Source of the DNA: Brevibacillus brevis
GTDB lineage: Bacteria; Bacillota; Bacilli; Brevibacillales; Brevibacillaceae
Direction of reading: 5' to 3'
DNA length: 64,000 nucleotides
Assembly: GCF_031583145.1 (NCBI RefSeq)
Contig: NZ_CP134050.1
Span: 1,884,501-1,948,500, forward strand
The notes under the pieces are model-generated. The model ran no database searches and had not been told where the DNA came from. It worked only from the letters and a program-made list of their open reading frames with translations. A program made the translations under genes and the position numbers. Below are positions 17,445 to 25,941 of the stretch, in pieces. Positions within the stretch are counted from its first letter, which is position 1. Every line of letters begins with the position of its first letter.

Positions 17445-19868
17445 ATGAAGGTATCGTACCAATGGTTAGCGGAATACGTCGATCTGAGTGACTGCACGCC
17501 TCATGAGCTGGCAGAAAAGCTGACTCGCAGCGGAGTAGAGGTGGATGCGGTAGAGTCGCGCAACGCCGGCGTATCCGGTGTCGTGATCGGCTATGTAAAA
17601 GAGCGGAGCAAGCACCCGGATGCGGATCGGCTGAACGTCTGCATCGTGGATGCGGGACAAGGCGAAGACCTCCAGATCGTCTGCGGGGCGCCAAACGTGG
17701 ACAAAGGGCAAAAGGTGCCGGTGGCGCTCGTCGGGGCCAAGCTGCCCGGGGGCCTGACCATCAAGCGTTCCAAGCTGCGCGGCGTGGAATCCCAAGGCAT
17801 GATTTGCTCGGCCAAGGAGCTGGGTCTCAATGACAAGCTGCTGGCGAAGGACCAGCAAGAAGGCATCATGGTATTGCCGGAGGAAGCGGAGATCGGGATG
17901 GACGCCGCCAGCTACCTCGGCATGGACGACTACGTGCTGGAGCTCGGTCTTACGCCGAACCGTTCCGACTGCCTGAGCATGATCGGGGTCGCTTATGAAG
18001 TCGCTGCGATTTTGGGCAAGGAAGTCGTGCTCCCGCAAATCGAGCTGCAAGAAGACGGCGGCGCAAATCCGCTCAGCGTCAAGATCGAAGCGACGGAAGC
18101 GTGCTATCAGTACCATGGCCGCCACTTCACAGGAGCCAAGATCGCGAGCTCCCCGCAATGGATGAAAAACCGCCTGATGGCGGCGGGAATCCGCCCGATC
18201 AACAACGTGGTGGATGTCACCAACTACGTCCTGCTCGAATACGGCCAGCCGCTGCATGCATTCGACGCGAAACAGGTAGCGGATCGCTCCATTGTCGTCC
18301 GCATGGCGCAGGAAGGCGAAAAGCTGGTGACCCTGGACGACCAGGAGCGCACGCTGGACTCCCAGACGCTGCTGATCGCCGACACGACCAAAGGCCTGGC
18401 GATTGCCGGAGTCATGGGCGGCGCCAATTCCGAGATTACCGGCGACACAAGCGAGATCATCCTCGAAGCAGCCTGGTTCACGCCAAAAACCGTGCGCCGG
18501 ACAGCCCGCACGCTGGGCATGCGCACGGAAGGCTGCGTGCGTTGGGAAAAAGGAGTCGACCAGCTGCGCGTCCAGGAAGCGGGAGAGCGCGCAGCTGCTC
18601 TGATTCAGCAGCTCTCCGGCGCTACCGTCTCCAAAGGCATCGCGTCTGCCGTCGTGACGGAGGCCAAACCGGCAGCGGTCAGCATCAGTCTGGAAAAAAT
18701 CAATCAGCACCTCGGTACGTCCCTCGTGGCATCCGATGTGTCGCCGCTCTTTGACCGCCTCAAGTTCCCGTATGAAGTGGCGGGTGACCGCTGGACCGTC
18801 ACGGTGCCGACCCGCCGGGGAGACATTACCTTGCCGGAAGATCTGGTCGAGGAAGTCGCTCGCCTGTACGGCTACGACAATATTCCGACCAGCTTGCCGG
18901 CTGGGACGACCACCCAGGGCAGCCTGACCCCTGTGCAAAAGCTGCGCCGGACCATCCGCCGCCACCTGATCGGCCTCGGAATGAACGAAGCGATCTCCTA
19001 TGCGCTGGTGCATCCGGATCGTGTGGCTGACGCAGCAGGCCTGCATACCGAAAACGTGCATCCGATCCCTCTGCTCATGCCGATGAGCGAAGAGCGAAGC
19101 GTGCTGCGCACCAGCTTGATCCCGAGCCTGCTGGAGACGATCGCCTACAACAAAAACAGGCAGAACCATGATGTCGCGCTTTTCGAATTGGGACGCGTAT
19201 TCCTCAGCACGGAAGAAAAACTGACCCAGCTGCCGGATGAGCGGCTGTATGTAGCCGGGGCCTTGACGGGCCAATGGGTGCCGCAAAACTGGATGGGTGC
19301 GCGCCAGCCGGTTGACTTTTACCAGGCAAAAGGAGTCGTCGAGTCCCTTCTGGCGCGCCTGGGTATCACGGACGTGCAATACAAGGCCGTCTCCGATCTC
19401 GCCGGCATGCATCCGGGCCGCACTGCAGAACTGTGGTCGCAGGATCGCCGACTCGGATATGTGGGCCAAATCCACCCGGGAACGGAAAAAGCGTACGATC
19501 TGAACGAAACGTACGTATTCCAGATGGATGTGGAGAAACTAGTGGAGTCCGCGGCGAATGTGGGCTTCTACACTCCGCTGCCGAAATTCCCGGCGGTGAC
19601 ACGCGACCTTGCTCTCGTCGTAGACCGGGCCGTGCCGGCAGCCGCTCTGGAAGCTGCAATCCGCGAAGCTGCGGGAGATCTGCTCGAATCGCTCACCCTG
19701 TTTGACGTGTACACCGGAGAGCGGATCGCCGAGGACAAGAAGAGCATGGCTTTCGCTCTCGTGCTGCGCCACTCCGAGCGGACACTGCAGGACGAAGAGA
19801 TCCAGCAGGTGACCGGCGCGGTAGTCGAAGCGCTGAAATCCAGCACAGGCGCTGAACTGCGCATGTAA
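17445..19868 (+). CDS. pheT: Phenylalanyl-tRNA synthetase beta subunit
   Basis: This 807-residue beta subunit has the usual domain order: EMAP/OB tRNA-binding domain (about 40-150, with ADRLNVC and GAPNV), B3/B4 editing domain (about 200-400), B5 domain, and the C-terminal anticodon-binding FDX-ACB domain ending near residue 807 (FPAVTRDLALVVDR). The editing domain hydrolyses Tyr-tRNA-Phe. Length and order are typical of Firmicutes. The gene is co-transcribed with pheS. Confidence 0.97.
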   Translation: MKVSYQWLAEYVDLSDCTPHELAEKLTRSGVEVDAVESRNAGVSGVVIGYVKERSKHPDADRLNVCIVDAGQGEDLQIVCGAPNVDKGQKVPVALVGAKLPGGLTIKRSKLRGVESQGMICSAKELGLNDKLLAKDQQEGIMVLPEEAEIGMDAASYLGMDDYVLELGLTPNRSDCLSMIGVAYEVAAILGKEVVLPQIELQEDGGANPLSVKIEATEACYQYHGRHFTGAKIASSPQWMKNRLMAAGIRPINNVVDVTNYVLLEYGQPLHAFDAKQVADRSIVVRMAQEGEKLVTLDDQERTLDSQTLLIADTTKGLAIAGVMGGANSEITGDTSEIILEAAWFTPKTVRRTARTLGMRTEGCVRWEKGVDQLRVQEAGERAAALIQQLSGATVSKGIASAVVTEAKPAAVSISLEKINQHLGTSLVASDVSPLFDRLKFPYEVAGDRWTVTVPTRRGDITLPEDLVEEVARLYGYDNIPTSLPAGTTTQGSLTPVQKLRRTIRRHLIGLGMNEAISYALVHPDRVADAAGLHTENVHPIPLLMPMSEERSVLRTSLIPSLLETIAYNKNRQNHDVALFELGRVFLSTEEKLTQLPDERLYVAGALTGQWVPQNWMGARQPVDFYQAKGVVESLLARLGITDVQYKAVSDLAGMHPGRTAELWSQDRRLGYVGQIHPGTEKAYDLNETYVFQMDVEKLVESAANVGFYTPLPKFPAVTRDLALVVDRAVPAAALEAAIREAAGDLLESLTLFDVYTGERIAEDKKSMAFALVLRHSERTLQDEEIQQVTGAVVEALKSSTGAELRM

Positions 19869-19951
19869 GCATGGCTTGACGAAATCTGACATTTTCAGTA
19901 ACCTAAAAAGGATACAAGTAGAGCAAAGGTCGCAGTAGGGAGGAACCCCTC

Positions 19952-20230
19952 GTGCAAGGTGATGGGAAAAATCGTTTGACGGTGGATATCTTCGGCCAAC
20001 AATACCGGCTCAGTGGAAAGGCAAGTGTCAATCACATACGCATGGTGGCCGGTTTCGTTGATGACAAGATGAACGAAATCGCGAACGGCAACCATCGTTT
20101 GGACACGGCCAAAATCGCCGTACTTTCTGCTGTCAACATAGCGGATGAATACTTCCGCTTGCGCCAGGAGTACGAAGAGCTGCTGAAAATCCTTCAGGAA
20201 GATGCAAATAGCAAAGAAATAGATTCGTAA
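19952..20230 (+). CDS. zapA: Cell division protein ZapA
   Basis: This 92-residue protein matches ZapA, which stabilises FtsZ bundles at the division ring. The pattern LTVDIFGQQYRLSG, then HIRMVAGFVDDKMNEIA and a C-terminal coiled coil is typical. The GTG start at 19952 has AGGGAGGA ahead of it. The position after pheT is the same as in Bacillus. A terminator hairpin begins on the stop codon itself, so downstream larE receives only read-through from this operon or has its own promoter. Confidence 0.92.
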   Translation: MQGDGKNRLTVDIFGQQYRLSGKASVNHIRMVAGFVDDKMNEIANGNHRLDTAKIAVLSAVNIADEYFRLRQEYEELLKILQEDANSKEIDS

Positions 20231-20257
20231 AAAGAGGGGCTTCTTGCCTCTCTTTTC
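20230..20257 (+). terminator. Intrinsic terminator after zapA
   Basis: AAAAGAGGGGC (20230-20240) pairs fully (one G-U) with GCCTCTCTTTT (20246-20256) around a TTCTT loop. The T-run is part of the arm, so termination may be partial. Confidence 0.7.
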
Positions 20258-20296
20258 ACATTGGTGAAAAAGAGCTTGGACGAGGGGGAAGAAGAG

Positions 20297-21142
20297 ATGA
20301 GTCTGCCTGTCACGGAGTCAATCGGCGTAAAAAACGAAAAACTCGGACAGATTTTGCGCGGCATGGGAACGGCCTTGATCGCATTCTCCGGCGGTGTCGA
20401 CAGCACCTTCCTGTTGGCAAGGGCCGTGCAAGAGCTGGGAGATGCGGCGATCGCTGTCACTGCCGCATCCGAGACATTTCCCACCCGCGAGTTTGAAGCA
20501 GCCAAACAGCTTGCGAAGCAGCTCGGGGCGCGGTTCGTCACAACGGAGATTCGAGAAATGGAAAATCCGAATTTCGTCTCCAACCCCGTAAACCGTTGCT
20601 TTTTTTGCAAAGACGGGCTGTATGAGCATCTCGGGCGGATGGCGGAGGAAAACGAGTGGCACGCTGTCATTTGCGACGGCGCCAACATGGATGACCGGGG
20701 TGACTACCGGCCCGGACGTGTGGCAGCCGCACAGCGGGGCGTGAGGAGTCCGCTTCAGGAGGCAGGCTTTTACAAGGAAGAGATCCGCGCGCTCTCGAAG
20801 GAAATGGGGCTTCCGACGTGGAACAAGCCGTCGTTTGCCTGCCTTTCTTCCCGGATCCCGTACGGCTCGCAAATCACGCTGGAAAAAATCGATCAGATCG
20901 ACAGAGCGGAAGGCTACCTGCTCAGCCTGGGCTTTCACCAGGTGAGGGTGCGCCATCACGATACCATCGCTCGCATCGAAATCAGTCCGGACGACTTCGG
21001 CAGACTGCTGTCCCAGCATGACCAGATCAACCGGACGCTGAGGGAGATCGGTTTTTCCTACGTGACCCTGGATTTGTTTGGCTATCAGACAGGCAGCATG
21101 AACGCGGTGCTGGGAGGAGACGTGAAGAAGCAGCATGGCTGA
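20297..21142 (+). CDS. larE: LarE-type ATP-dependent sacrificial sulfur transferase
   Basis: This 281-residue PP-loop ATPase of the LarE family has the SGGVDS pyrophosphatase motif at about residues 30-35. It has a cysteine at position 182 in PSFACLSSRIPYG that corresponds to the sulfur-donating cysteine of LarE from Lactobacillus plantarum. LarE adenylylates the pyridinium dicarboxylate precursor and inserts sulfur to make the nickel-pincer cofactor used by lactate racemase LarA. ATG 20297 follows GAGGGGGAAG. It overlaps larB by eight bases. Neither larC nor larA is in the window, so the use of the product is open. Confidence 0.9.
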   Translation: MSLPVTESIGVKNEKLGQILRGMGTALIAFSGGVDSTFLLARAVQELGDAAIAVTAASETFPTREFEAAKQLAKQLGARFVTTEIREMENPNFVSNPVNRCFFCKDGLYEHLGRMAEENEWHAVICDGANMDDRGDYRPGRVAAAQRGVRSPLQEAGFYKEEIRALSKEMGLPTWNKPSFACLSSRIPYGSQITLEKIDQIDRAEGYLLSLGFHQVRVRHHDTIARIEISPDDFGRLLSQHDQINRTLREIGFSYVTLDLFGYQTGSMNAVLGGDVKKQHG

Positions 21143-21881
21143 CGTACAAGCGATTTTGCGCGAGGTGCAGGCAGGACGCCTCAGCGTCGAACAGGCGAGC
21201 GAGCTCTTGCAGGGAGCCGGCAAGCTGGATTACGCCACGCTCGACCTGGATCGTGCCCGCAGGACCGGCTTCCCCGAAGTGGTTTACGGAGCGGGCAAGC
21301 GGATCGAGCAGCTGATCGGGATCATGGAACGGCTGCGGGAGCATCAGGAGCTCGTATTGGTGACCCGCGTTAGTGAGGAGCAAGCGCAGCGGGTGCTGGA
21401 GCGCTGGCCGGACGTCCGGTACGAACAGGAAGCCCGCCTGCTCATATCCAGCAGAAAACCGCTGGAGCCTGTACGTGACGGCTACGTCGCTGTGGTGGCA
21501 GCCGGCACCTCCGACTGGGGAGTGGCCATGGAAGCGGCGTGGACCATCCGTTGCTTCGGAAGCGAGGCCCGTGTGATTGCGGATGTCGGCGTAGCCGGAA
21601 TCCATCGCCTGTTCGACCGTCTGGAGGAAATCAGGGGCGCAGCGGCCATCGTCTGTGTGGCGGGCATGGAGGGGGCTCTTGCCAGCGTGGTAGCCGGCCT
21701 GGTTGACAAACCGGTCATTGCCGTCCCGACCAGTGTGGGGTACGGGGCCAATTTTGGCGGGATGTCCGCCTTGCTGACCATGATCAACTCCTGTGCGACG
21801 GGAGTGGCCGTCGTCAATATCGACAATGGCTTCGGAGCAGGGTACATGGCCGGGATGATCCACAGGCAGATGCAAGCGTAG
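21135..21881 (+). CDS. larB: LarB nickel-pincer cofactor biosynthesis carboxylase/hydrolase
   Basis: This 248-residue protein matches LarB, which carboxylates nicotinic acid adenine dinucleotide and hydrolyses it to pyridinium-3,5-dicarboxylate mononucleotide, the substrate of LarE. The C-terminal half resembles PurE-type AIR carboxylases (VAAGTSDWGVAMEAA; VAGMEGALASVVAGL; PTSVGYGANFGGM), and the N-terminal RLSVEQASELL segment is typical of the family. It overlaps larE, so the two are translated together. A strong terminator follows. Confidence 0.92.
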   Translation: MADVQAILREVQAGRLSVEQASELLQGAGKLDYATLDLDRARRTGFPEVVYGAGKRIEQLIGIMERLREHQELVLVTRVSEEQAQRVLERWPDVRYEQEARLLISSRKPLEPVRDGYVAVVAAGTSDWGVAMEAAWTIRCFGSEARVIADVGVAGIHRLFDRLEEIRGAAAIVCVAGMEGALASVVAGLVDKPVIAVPTSVGYGANFGGMSALLTMINSCATGVAVVNIDNGFGAGYMAGMIHRQMQA

Positions 21882-21888
21882 AAAAACA

Positions 21889-21921
21889 GAAGGGGCTGTC
21901 CAATGAGGACAGCCCTTTTTC
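21889..21921. terminator. Bidirectional terminator, larB / YvlD-like gene
   Basis: The stem AGGGGCTGTCC with GGACAGCCCTTTTT around an AATGA loop (21891-21920) has an A-run before and a T-run after, so it can serve both convergent genes. Confidence 0.88.
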
Positions 21922-21929
21922 TTCCTGTG

Positions 21930-22304
21930 CTACGTCTCTTGCTTGTTTCCCGCATCGCCGTTGCGCATATCCATATGCGTCTTGATCGGAATGAACAGGT
22001 CGATGATCCCGATGACCAGGGAAGCAAGGAGGGCACCCAGAATCGTGACGCGGAAACCGTGTACGACAAACTGGGTCAGGTAGATGACGACGGCGCTTAC
22101 GATGAATCCGACAATCCCGCGGTTGTATGGCGAAATGCGATCGCCGAACATCGCTTCGATGACCCAACCCAAGAGGGCAATGACAACAGCGGCCAAGAGC
22201 GCTGTCCAAAAGCTGCTTACGGAAAAACCGGGAACCAAGAACCCGACAAACATCAGGACTACGGCAGCGACGATAAAGCGAACAATATGGCGCATGATCG
22301 TCAA
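21930..22304 (-). CDS. YvlD-like small membrane protein ('phage holin family' by profile)
   Basis: This protein of about 124 residues has four predicted membrane helices and a short basic loop (GDRISPYNRGI) and resembles YvlD-type proteins that databases label phage holin family. No phage genes surround it, so a holin role is unlikely; YvlD-type proteins are tied to envelope stress in Bacillus. I chose the TTG at 22304 because AAAAAGGAGG lies eight bases ahead. A longer frame begins at 22340 but overlaps that ribosome site. Confidence 0.75.
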   Translation of the reverse strand: MTIMRHIVRFIVAAVVLMFVGFLVPGFSVSSFWTALLAAVVIALLGWVIEAMFGDRISPYNRGIVGFIVSAVVIYLTQFVVHGFRVTILGALLASLVIGIIDLFIPIKTHMDMRNGDAGNKQET

Positions 22305-22407
22305 GGTGTACTCCTCCTTTTTAAATTGTTTCATTTTCATTCTGGCTAATTAGGTGTCGAACTATGCCAGAGAAGGGCGTGTAAAATTATCCTTGGAACG
22401 CCTGGCA

Positions 22408-22416
22408 TGATATAAT
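22408..22416 (+). promoter_or_regulatory. Extended -10 element upstream of mutS2
   Basis: TGATATAAT at 22408-22416 is an extended -10 box about 100 bases before mutS2. No good -35 box is visible at normal spacing. Confidence 0.5.
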
Positions 22417-22516
22417 GGATAGATCGTATGGCCCCGCGCAGTTCGACCGTCGCTCCCTGCCGCTTATTGGCTGAAAGCGCGTGTGAGCCGACGGAGGAAA
22501 GGTAAGGAGGATCTAA

Positions 22517-24874
22517 GTGGAACCACGGGTATTGAAGACATTGGAATTCGACAAAATCGTCGCCCTTTTGGTAGAGAAGGCGACCTGCACATATGGAAAA
22601 GAAAAAGCCGCGCAGCTGCATCCGTTTTGGCGCATCGAGGAGGTCAGCGCCGCCCAGAAGGGAACGGCTGAAGCCGCCACCGTGCTCCGCTTGAAAGGGA
22701 GCGTGCCGCTGGGAGGTATACGCGATATTCGCGGCGCCGTCCAACGCGCACGCCTCAATGCCATGCTCGCCCCTCTCGAGCTTTTGGACATCGCCAGCAC
22801 TGTCTCGGCAGGCCGCAAGCTCAAGCATTTCCTGCTCGACATGTGCGACGACCATGAGCTGCCGTTGCTGCAGGGGCAGGTGGAGCGGATCGAGGGCTTG
22901 CGTGAGCTGGAAATGGAAATTCGCCGCTGCGTGGATGAAGGCGGCGAGATATTGGATGGCGCGAGCGTCGAGCTGCGCCAGGTCCGCCAGGAAATCAGGC
23001 AGCTGGAAGCGAGAATACGGGAAAAGCTGGATCAAATGACCCGCTCTTCGTCTTACCAAAAAATGCTGATGGAAAATATCGTGACGATCCGCGGCGATCG
23101 TTTCGTAATTCCGGTCAAGCAAGAGTACCGCCATGTGTTCGGCGGGATCGTCCACGACCAATCCGCATCGGGCGCGACGCTGTTCATCGAGCCGGAGGTC
23201 ATCGTCTCGATGAACAACAAGCTCCGCGAGCTGCGCCTTCGGGAGGAGCGCGAGATCGAGCGGATCTTGTACGTGCTGACGGAGCAGGTCGCATTTGCGG
23301 TAGAAGCGCTGGTGGAAAACATCGACGCGCTGACAGAGCTGGATTTCATGTTCGCCAAGGCGCAGCTGGCCTGGAGCATGAAGGCTGTCTGCCCGAAGCT
23401 CAATGATCGCGGCTACCTGCATTTGAAAAAGGCGCGGCATCCGCTGATTCCACGCGATGTCGTCGTCCCGGTCAACGTGGAGCTCGGCGGCGAGTATCAG
23501 GCCATTGTCGTTACCGGTCCGAACACGGGCGGGAAGACGGTGTCGTTGAAAACCATCGGCCTGCTCTCCCTGATGACGATGGCGGGCCTGCACATCCCAG
23601 CCGAGGAAGAGAGTGAAATGACCGTCTTTTCCTCCGTTTTTGCCGACATCGGGGATGAACAGTCAATCGAACAGAGCCTCTCCACATTTTCCAGCCACAT
23701 GACCAACATTATTCATATCCTGGAGTCGATGGATGAAAAAAGTCTGGTGCTGTTCGACGAGCTGGGAGCAGGGACCGACCCTACCGAGGGGGCGGCGCTG
23801 GCGATGTCGATTATCGACCATGTGCTTGCGTCGGGGGCAAGGCTGGTCGCAACGACCCACTACAGCGAGCTCAAGGCATATGCGTACGACAGACCGGAAG
23901 TCATCAATGCGAGCGTCGAGTTCGACGTAGAGACGCTGCGGCCGACGTATCGACTCCTGATCGGCGTGCCGGGACGCTCCAATGCGTTTGCCATCGCGAG
24001 ACGGCTTGGGCTGCCCGAGCACATCATCGAAGCAGCGCGCGGCTCGATCAGCGACGAAGACAACCAGGTGGAGAGCATGATCGCTTCACTCGAGCGCAAC
24101 CGCAAGACCGCCGAAGCAGAGCGGCAGAAGGCAGAGGCATTGCGCAGGGAAGCAGAGGAGCTGCGCCGTGAGCTGGAAGAAGAGAAGGCCCGCTTCGCGG
24201 AAGAAAAGAACAAACGGATGGAGAAGGCGGAGGACGAAGCCCGCATCGCGGTTCAGCTCGCCAAGGAAGAGGCGGAGACGATCATCCGCGAACTGCGTGA
24301 AATGATGGCGGAGGGCGTCGAGATCAAGGAACACCGTCTGATCGATGCGAAGAAACGCCTGGGCAACGCCGTGCTGGAGCTGGAAAAGGAAAAGGTGAAG
24401 AAACCGGCCAAAGCTGTGCGCGCCACGCAGATCAAAGTGGGCGACGAGGTGATGGTGACGACCTTCGGGCAAAAAGGTACGGTTCTGGAGAAGGTCGGGA
24501 ACGACGAATTCCTCGTGCAGATCGGGATTATGAAAATGAAAGTGAAGCGCGAGGACATGCACGTCCAGAACTCCGTCCAGCAAAAGCCGCAGGCTGCCCC
24601 GTACACCTCGGTCAAGCGCAGGAGCGACAATATCAAGATGGATCTTGATTTGCGCGGCTACAACGTGGAGGACGGAATTCGCGAAATCGAGCAGTTCCTC
24701 GATGACGCGCTGTTGGCCGGCCTGCATTCGGTATCGATCATCCACGGCCACGGAACGGGCGTGCTGCGCAAGGGTGTACACGAGTATTTGCGCAATCACC
24801 GCAACGTGAAATCATTCCGCCTGGGTGGCCAAGGAGAAGGCGGAGTGGGTGCCACCATTGCCGAACTGAAATAA
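22517..24874 (+). CDS. mutS2: Endonuclease MutS2
   Basis: This 785-residue protein has a MutS core without the mismatch-recognition domain, a Walker A motif TGPNTGGKTVSLKT at about residues 333-346, Walker B VLFDELGAGTDP, a long charged coiled coil (about 515-640) and a C-terminal Smr nuclease domain (LDLRGYNVEDGIREIEQF; IIHGHGTGVLRKGV). MutS2 suppresses recombination and also acts on stalled or collided ribosomes in Bacillus. The GTG start at 22517 follows AAGGAGGATC. Length is normal. Confidence 0.95.
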   Translation: MEPRVLKTLEFDKIVALLVEKATCTYGKEKAAQLHPFWRIEEVSAAQKGTAEAATVLRLKGSVPLGGIRDIRGAVQRARLNAMLAPLELLDIASTVSAGRKLKHFLLDMCDDHELPLLQGQVERIEGLRELEMEIRRCVDEGGEILDGASVELRQVRQEIRQLEARIREKLDQMTRSSSYQKMLMENIVTIRGDRFVIPVKQEYRHVFGGIVHDQSASGATLFIEPEVIVSMNNKLRELRLREEREIERILYVLTEQVAFAVEALVENIDALTELDFMFAKAQLAWSMKAVCPKLNDRGYLHLKKARHPLIPRDVVVPVNVELGGEYQAIVVTGPNTGGKTVSLKTIGLLSLMTMAGLHIPAEEESEMTVFSSVFADIGDEQSIEQSLSTFSSHMTNIIHILESMDEKSLVLFDELGAGTDPTEGAALAMSIIDHVLASGARLVATTHYSELKAYAYDRPEVINASVEFDVETLRPTYRLLIGVPGRSNAFAIARRLGLPEHIIEAARGSISDEDNQVESMIASLERNRKTAEAERQKAEALRREAEELRRELEEEKARFAEEKNKRMEKAEDEARIAVQLAKEEAETIIRELREMMAEGVEIKEHRLIDAKKRLGNAVLELEKEKVKKPAKAVRATQIKVGDEVMVTTFGQKGTVLEKVGNDEFLVQIGIMKMKVKREDMHVQNSVQQKPQAAPYTSVKRRSDNIKMDLDLRGYNVEDGIREIEQFLDDALLAGLHSVSIIHGHGTGVLRKGVHEYLRNHRNVKSFRLGGQGEGGVGATIAELK

Positions 24875-24890
24875 AACGGGAGGGGACACC

Positions 24891-25301
24891 ATGGGGAGCC
24901 TGCTGCACAATCAATATTTTGCTACGGCTGCTTATTTTACCGTGACAGGGCTGATGATGATCCTGTTCCTATCCATTTTTGAATTGGTGACCCGCTACCA
25001 AGTCTGGAACGAGCTGAAAAAGGGGAATCTGTCGGTAGCCATGGCGACCGGAGGGAAAATTTTCGGGATTGCCAACATTTTCCGTTACTCGATCCAGGAG
25101 CACGCTTCCATGGGGCAAGCGCTCATCGGCGCTTCGTTCGGATTTTTTCTGCTTCTGGTCAGTTACTTCATTTTCGAGTTTATGACGCCCAGCTACAACA
25201 TCGACGATGAAATCGCCAAGGACAACCGGGCGATCGGATTTACGGCCATGGTGTTGTCCATCGGTTTTTCCTATATTATCGGCGCGAGCTTGACCCGCTA
25301 G
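24891..25301 (+). CDS. DUF350 membrane protein
   Basis: This 136-residue protein with four hydrophobic segments matches DUF350: FELVTRYQVWNELKKGN, then NIFRYSIQEH and RAIGFTAMVLSIGFSYIIG. The function is not established; some DUF350 proteins accompany potassium or stress systems. It begins 16 bases after mutS2 and is followed by a ferredoxin gene, so all three may share a transcript. Confidence 0.8.
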   Translation: MGSLLHNQYFATAAYFTVTGLMMILFLSIFELVTRYQVWNELKKGNLSVAMATGGKIFGIANIFRYSIQEHASMGQALIGASFGFFLLLVSYFIFEFMTPSYNIDDEIAKDNRAIGFTAMVLSIGFSYIIGASLTR

Positions 25302-25336
25302 TTCGACCATTCTGGAGAGGCGTGGGGGGAAGAAAC

Positions 25337-25651
25337 GTGGAGCAATCCGAGAGCAAGGAGTTCGTAGTGACAGTGGTGCAAGGAGACGTGCAGACCGACG
25401 TGCCCCTGAAGTCAGGCGAAAACCTGTTGATGGGGCTGGTGCGGGCAAACATGCCAGTCGAGTTTTTTTGCACGACAGGGAAGTGCACGACCTGTCGCCA
25501 GCGGATGGACATTCCGGAGGGCTCGGCCGAAGCGCCTTCCGAAACGGAGCAGTACCGGCTGGGAAGGGAAGCGATCGCAAGCGGGTACCGTCTGGCTTGC
25601 CAGGTGTATGTAAAGGGCCCGATCCGCGTTTATCTGGATGATCCACGGTGA
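25337..25651 (+). CDS. Plant-type [2Fe-2S] ferredoxin
   Basis: This protein of about 104 residues has the plant-type ferredoxin cluster pattern: three cysteines in FFCTTGKCTTC (C-x4-C-x2-C) and the fourth about 40 residues on in YRLACQ. It should be a soluble electron carrier; its redox partner is unknown. Two GTG starts are possible, at 25322 and 25337. I prefer 25337 because GGGGGGAAG precedes it at a normal distance. It follows the DUF350 gene by about 35 bases. Confidence 0.87.
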   Translation: MEQSESKEFVVTVVQGDVQTDVPLKSGENLLMGLVRANMPVEFFCTTGKCTTCRQRMDIPEGSAEAPSETEQYRLGREAIASGYRLACQVYVKGPIRVYLDDPR

Positions 25652-25659
25652 AACCGACA

Positions 25660-25688
25660 TTGAACGTGAGCGGATTCGAGAGTATAAT
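25660..25688 (+). promoter_or_regulatory. Sigma-A promoter upstream of the small ORF and sugar dehydrogenase
   Basis: TTGAAC (25660-25665) and TATAAT (25683-25688) have a 17-base spacer. The transcript would begin near 25695 and cover the 24-codon ORF at 25788 and the dehydrogenase at 25942. Confidence 0.75.
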
Positions 25689-25787
25689 TAGGCTTTGGCG
25701 GCGTGCAGCATCAGCTCCTTGTGTGAACCGGCTGGTAGGCGATGCTGCCAGGCCAGCTGAGAATCGATTCCACGGGGGGAGCCAGCC

Positions 25788-25862
25788 TTGGAAACGCTGT
25801 ACAAGATCCTCATCGGATTGTGCGTGATATTTGTCGCGGCAGGCATTTACTATCTGTCGTAG
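25788..25862 (+). CDS. Putative 24-residue membrane peptide
   Basis: A TTG-initiated frame of 25 codons encodes a short hydrophobic peptide: a few polar residues (METLYK), one stretch of about 16 hydrophobic residues, then YYLS and a stop. GGGGGGAGCC lies about seven bases ahead of the TTG. It sits in the leader between a good promoter and the UDP-sugar dehydrogenase gene. A single-pass micropeptide is the simplest reading; a chance ORF is possible because it is so short. Confidence 0.4.
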   Translation: METLYKILIGLCVIFVAAGIYYLS

Positions 25863-25941
25863 CTGTAACCAATTGGCAAGGAGCCGCGTAGAACCATTCA
25901 AGCGGTTTAGACTCAGAGAACGTTGAAAGAGGAGATACACA

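Noticed and set aside
17466..19475. 669-codon minus-strand ORF opposite pheT
   Set aside because: Mirror frame of a conserved synthetase gene with histidine- and arginine-rich low-quality composition and no domain.
21930..22304. Prophage holin
   Set aside because: The profile name is misleading; no lysin, tail or integrase gene is near and the protein resembles YvlD-type chromosomal membrane proteins.
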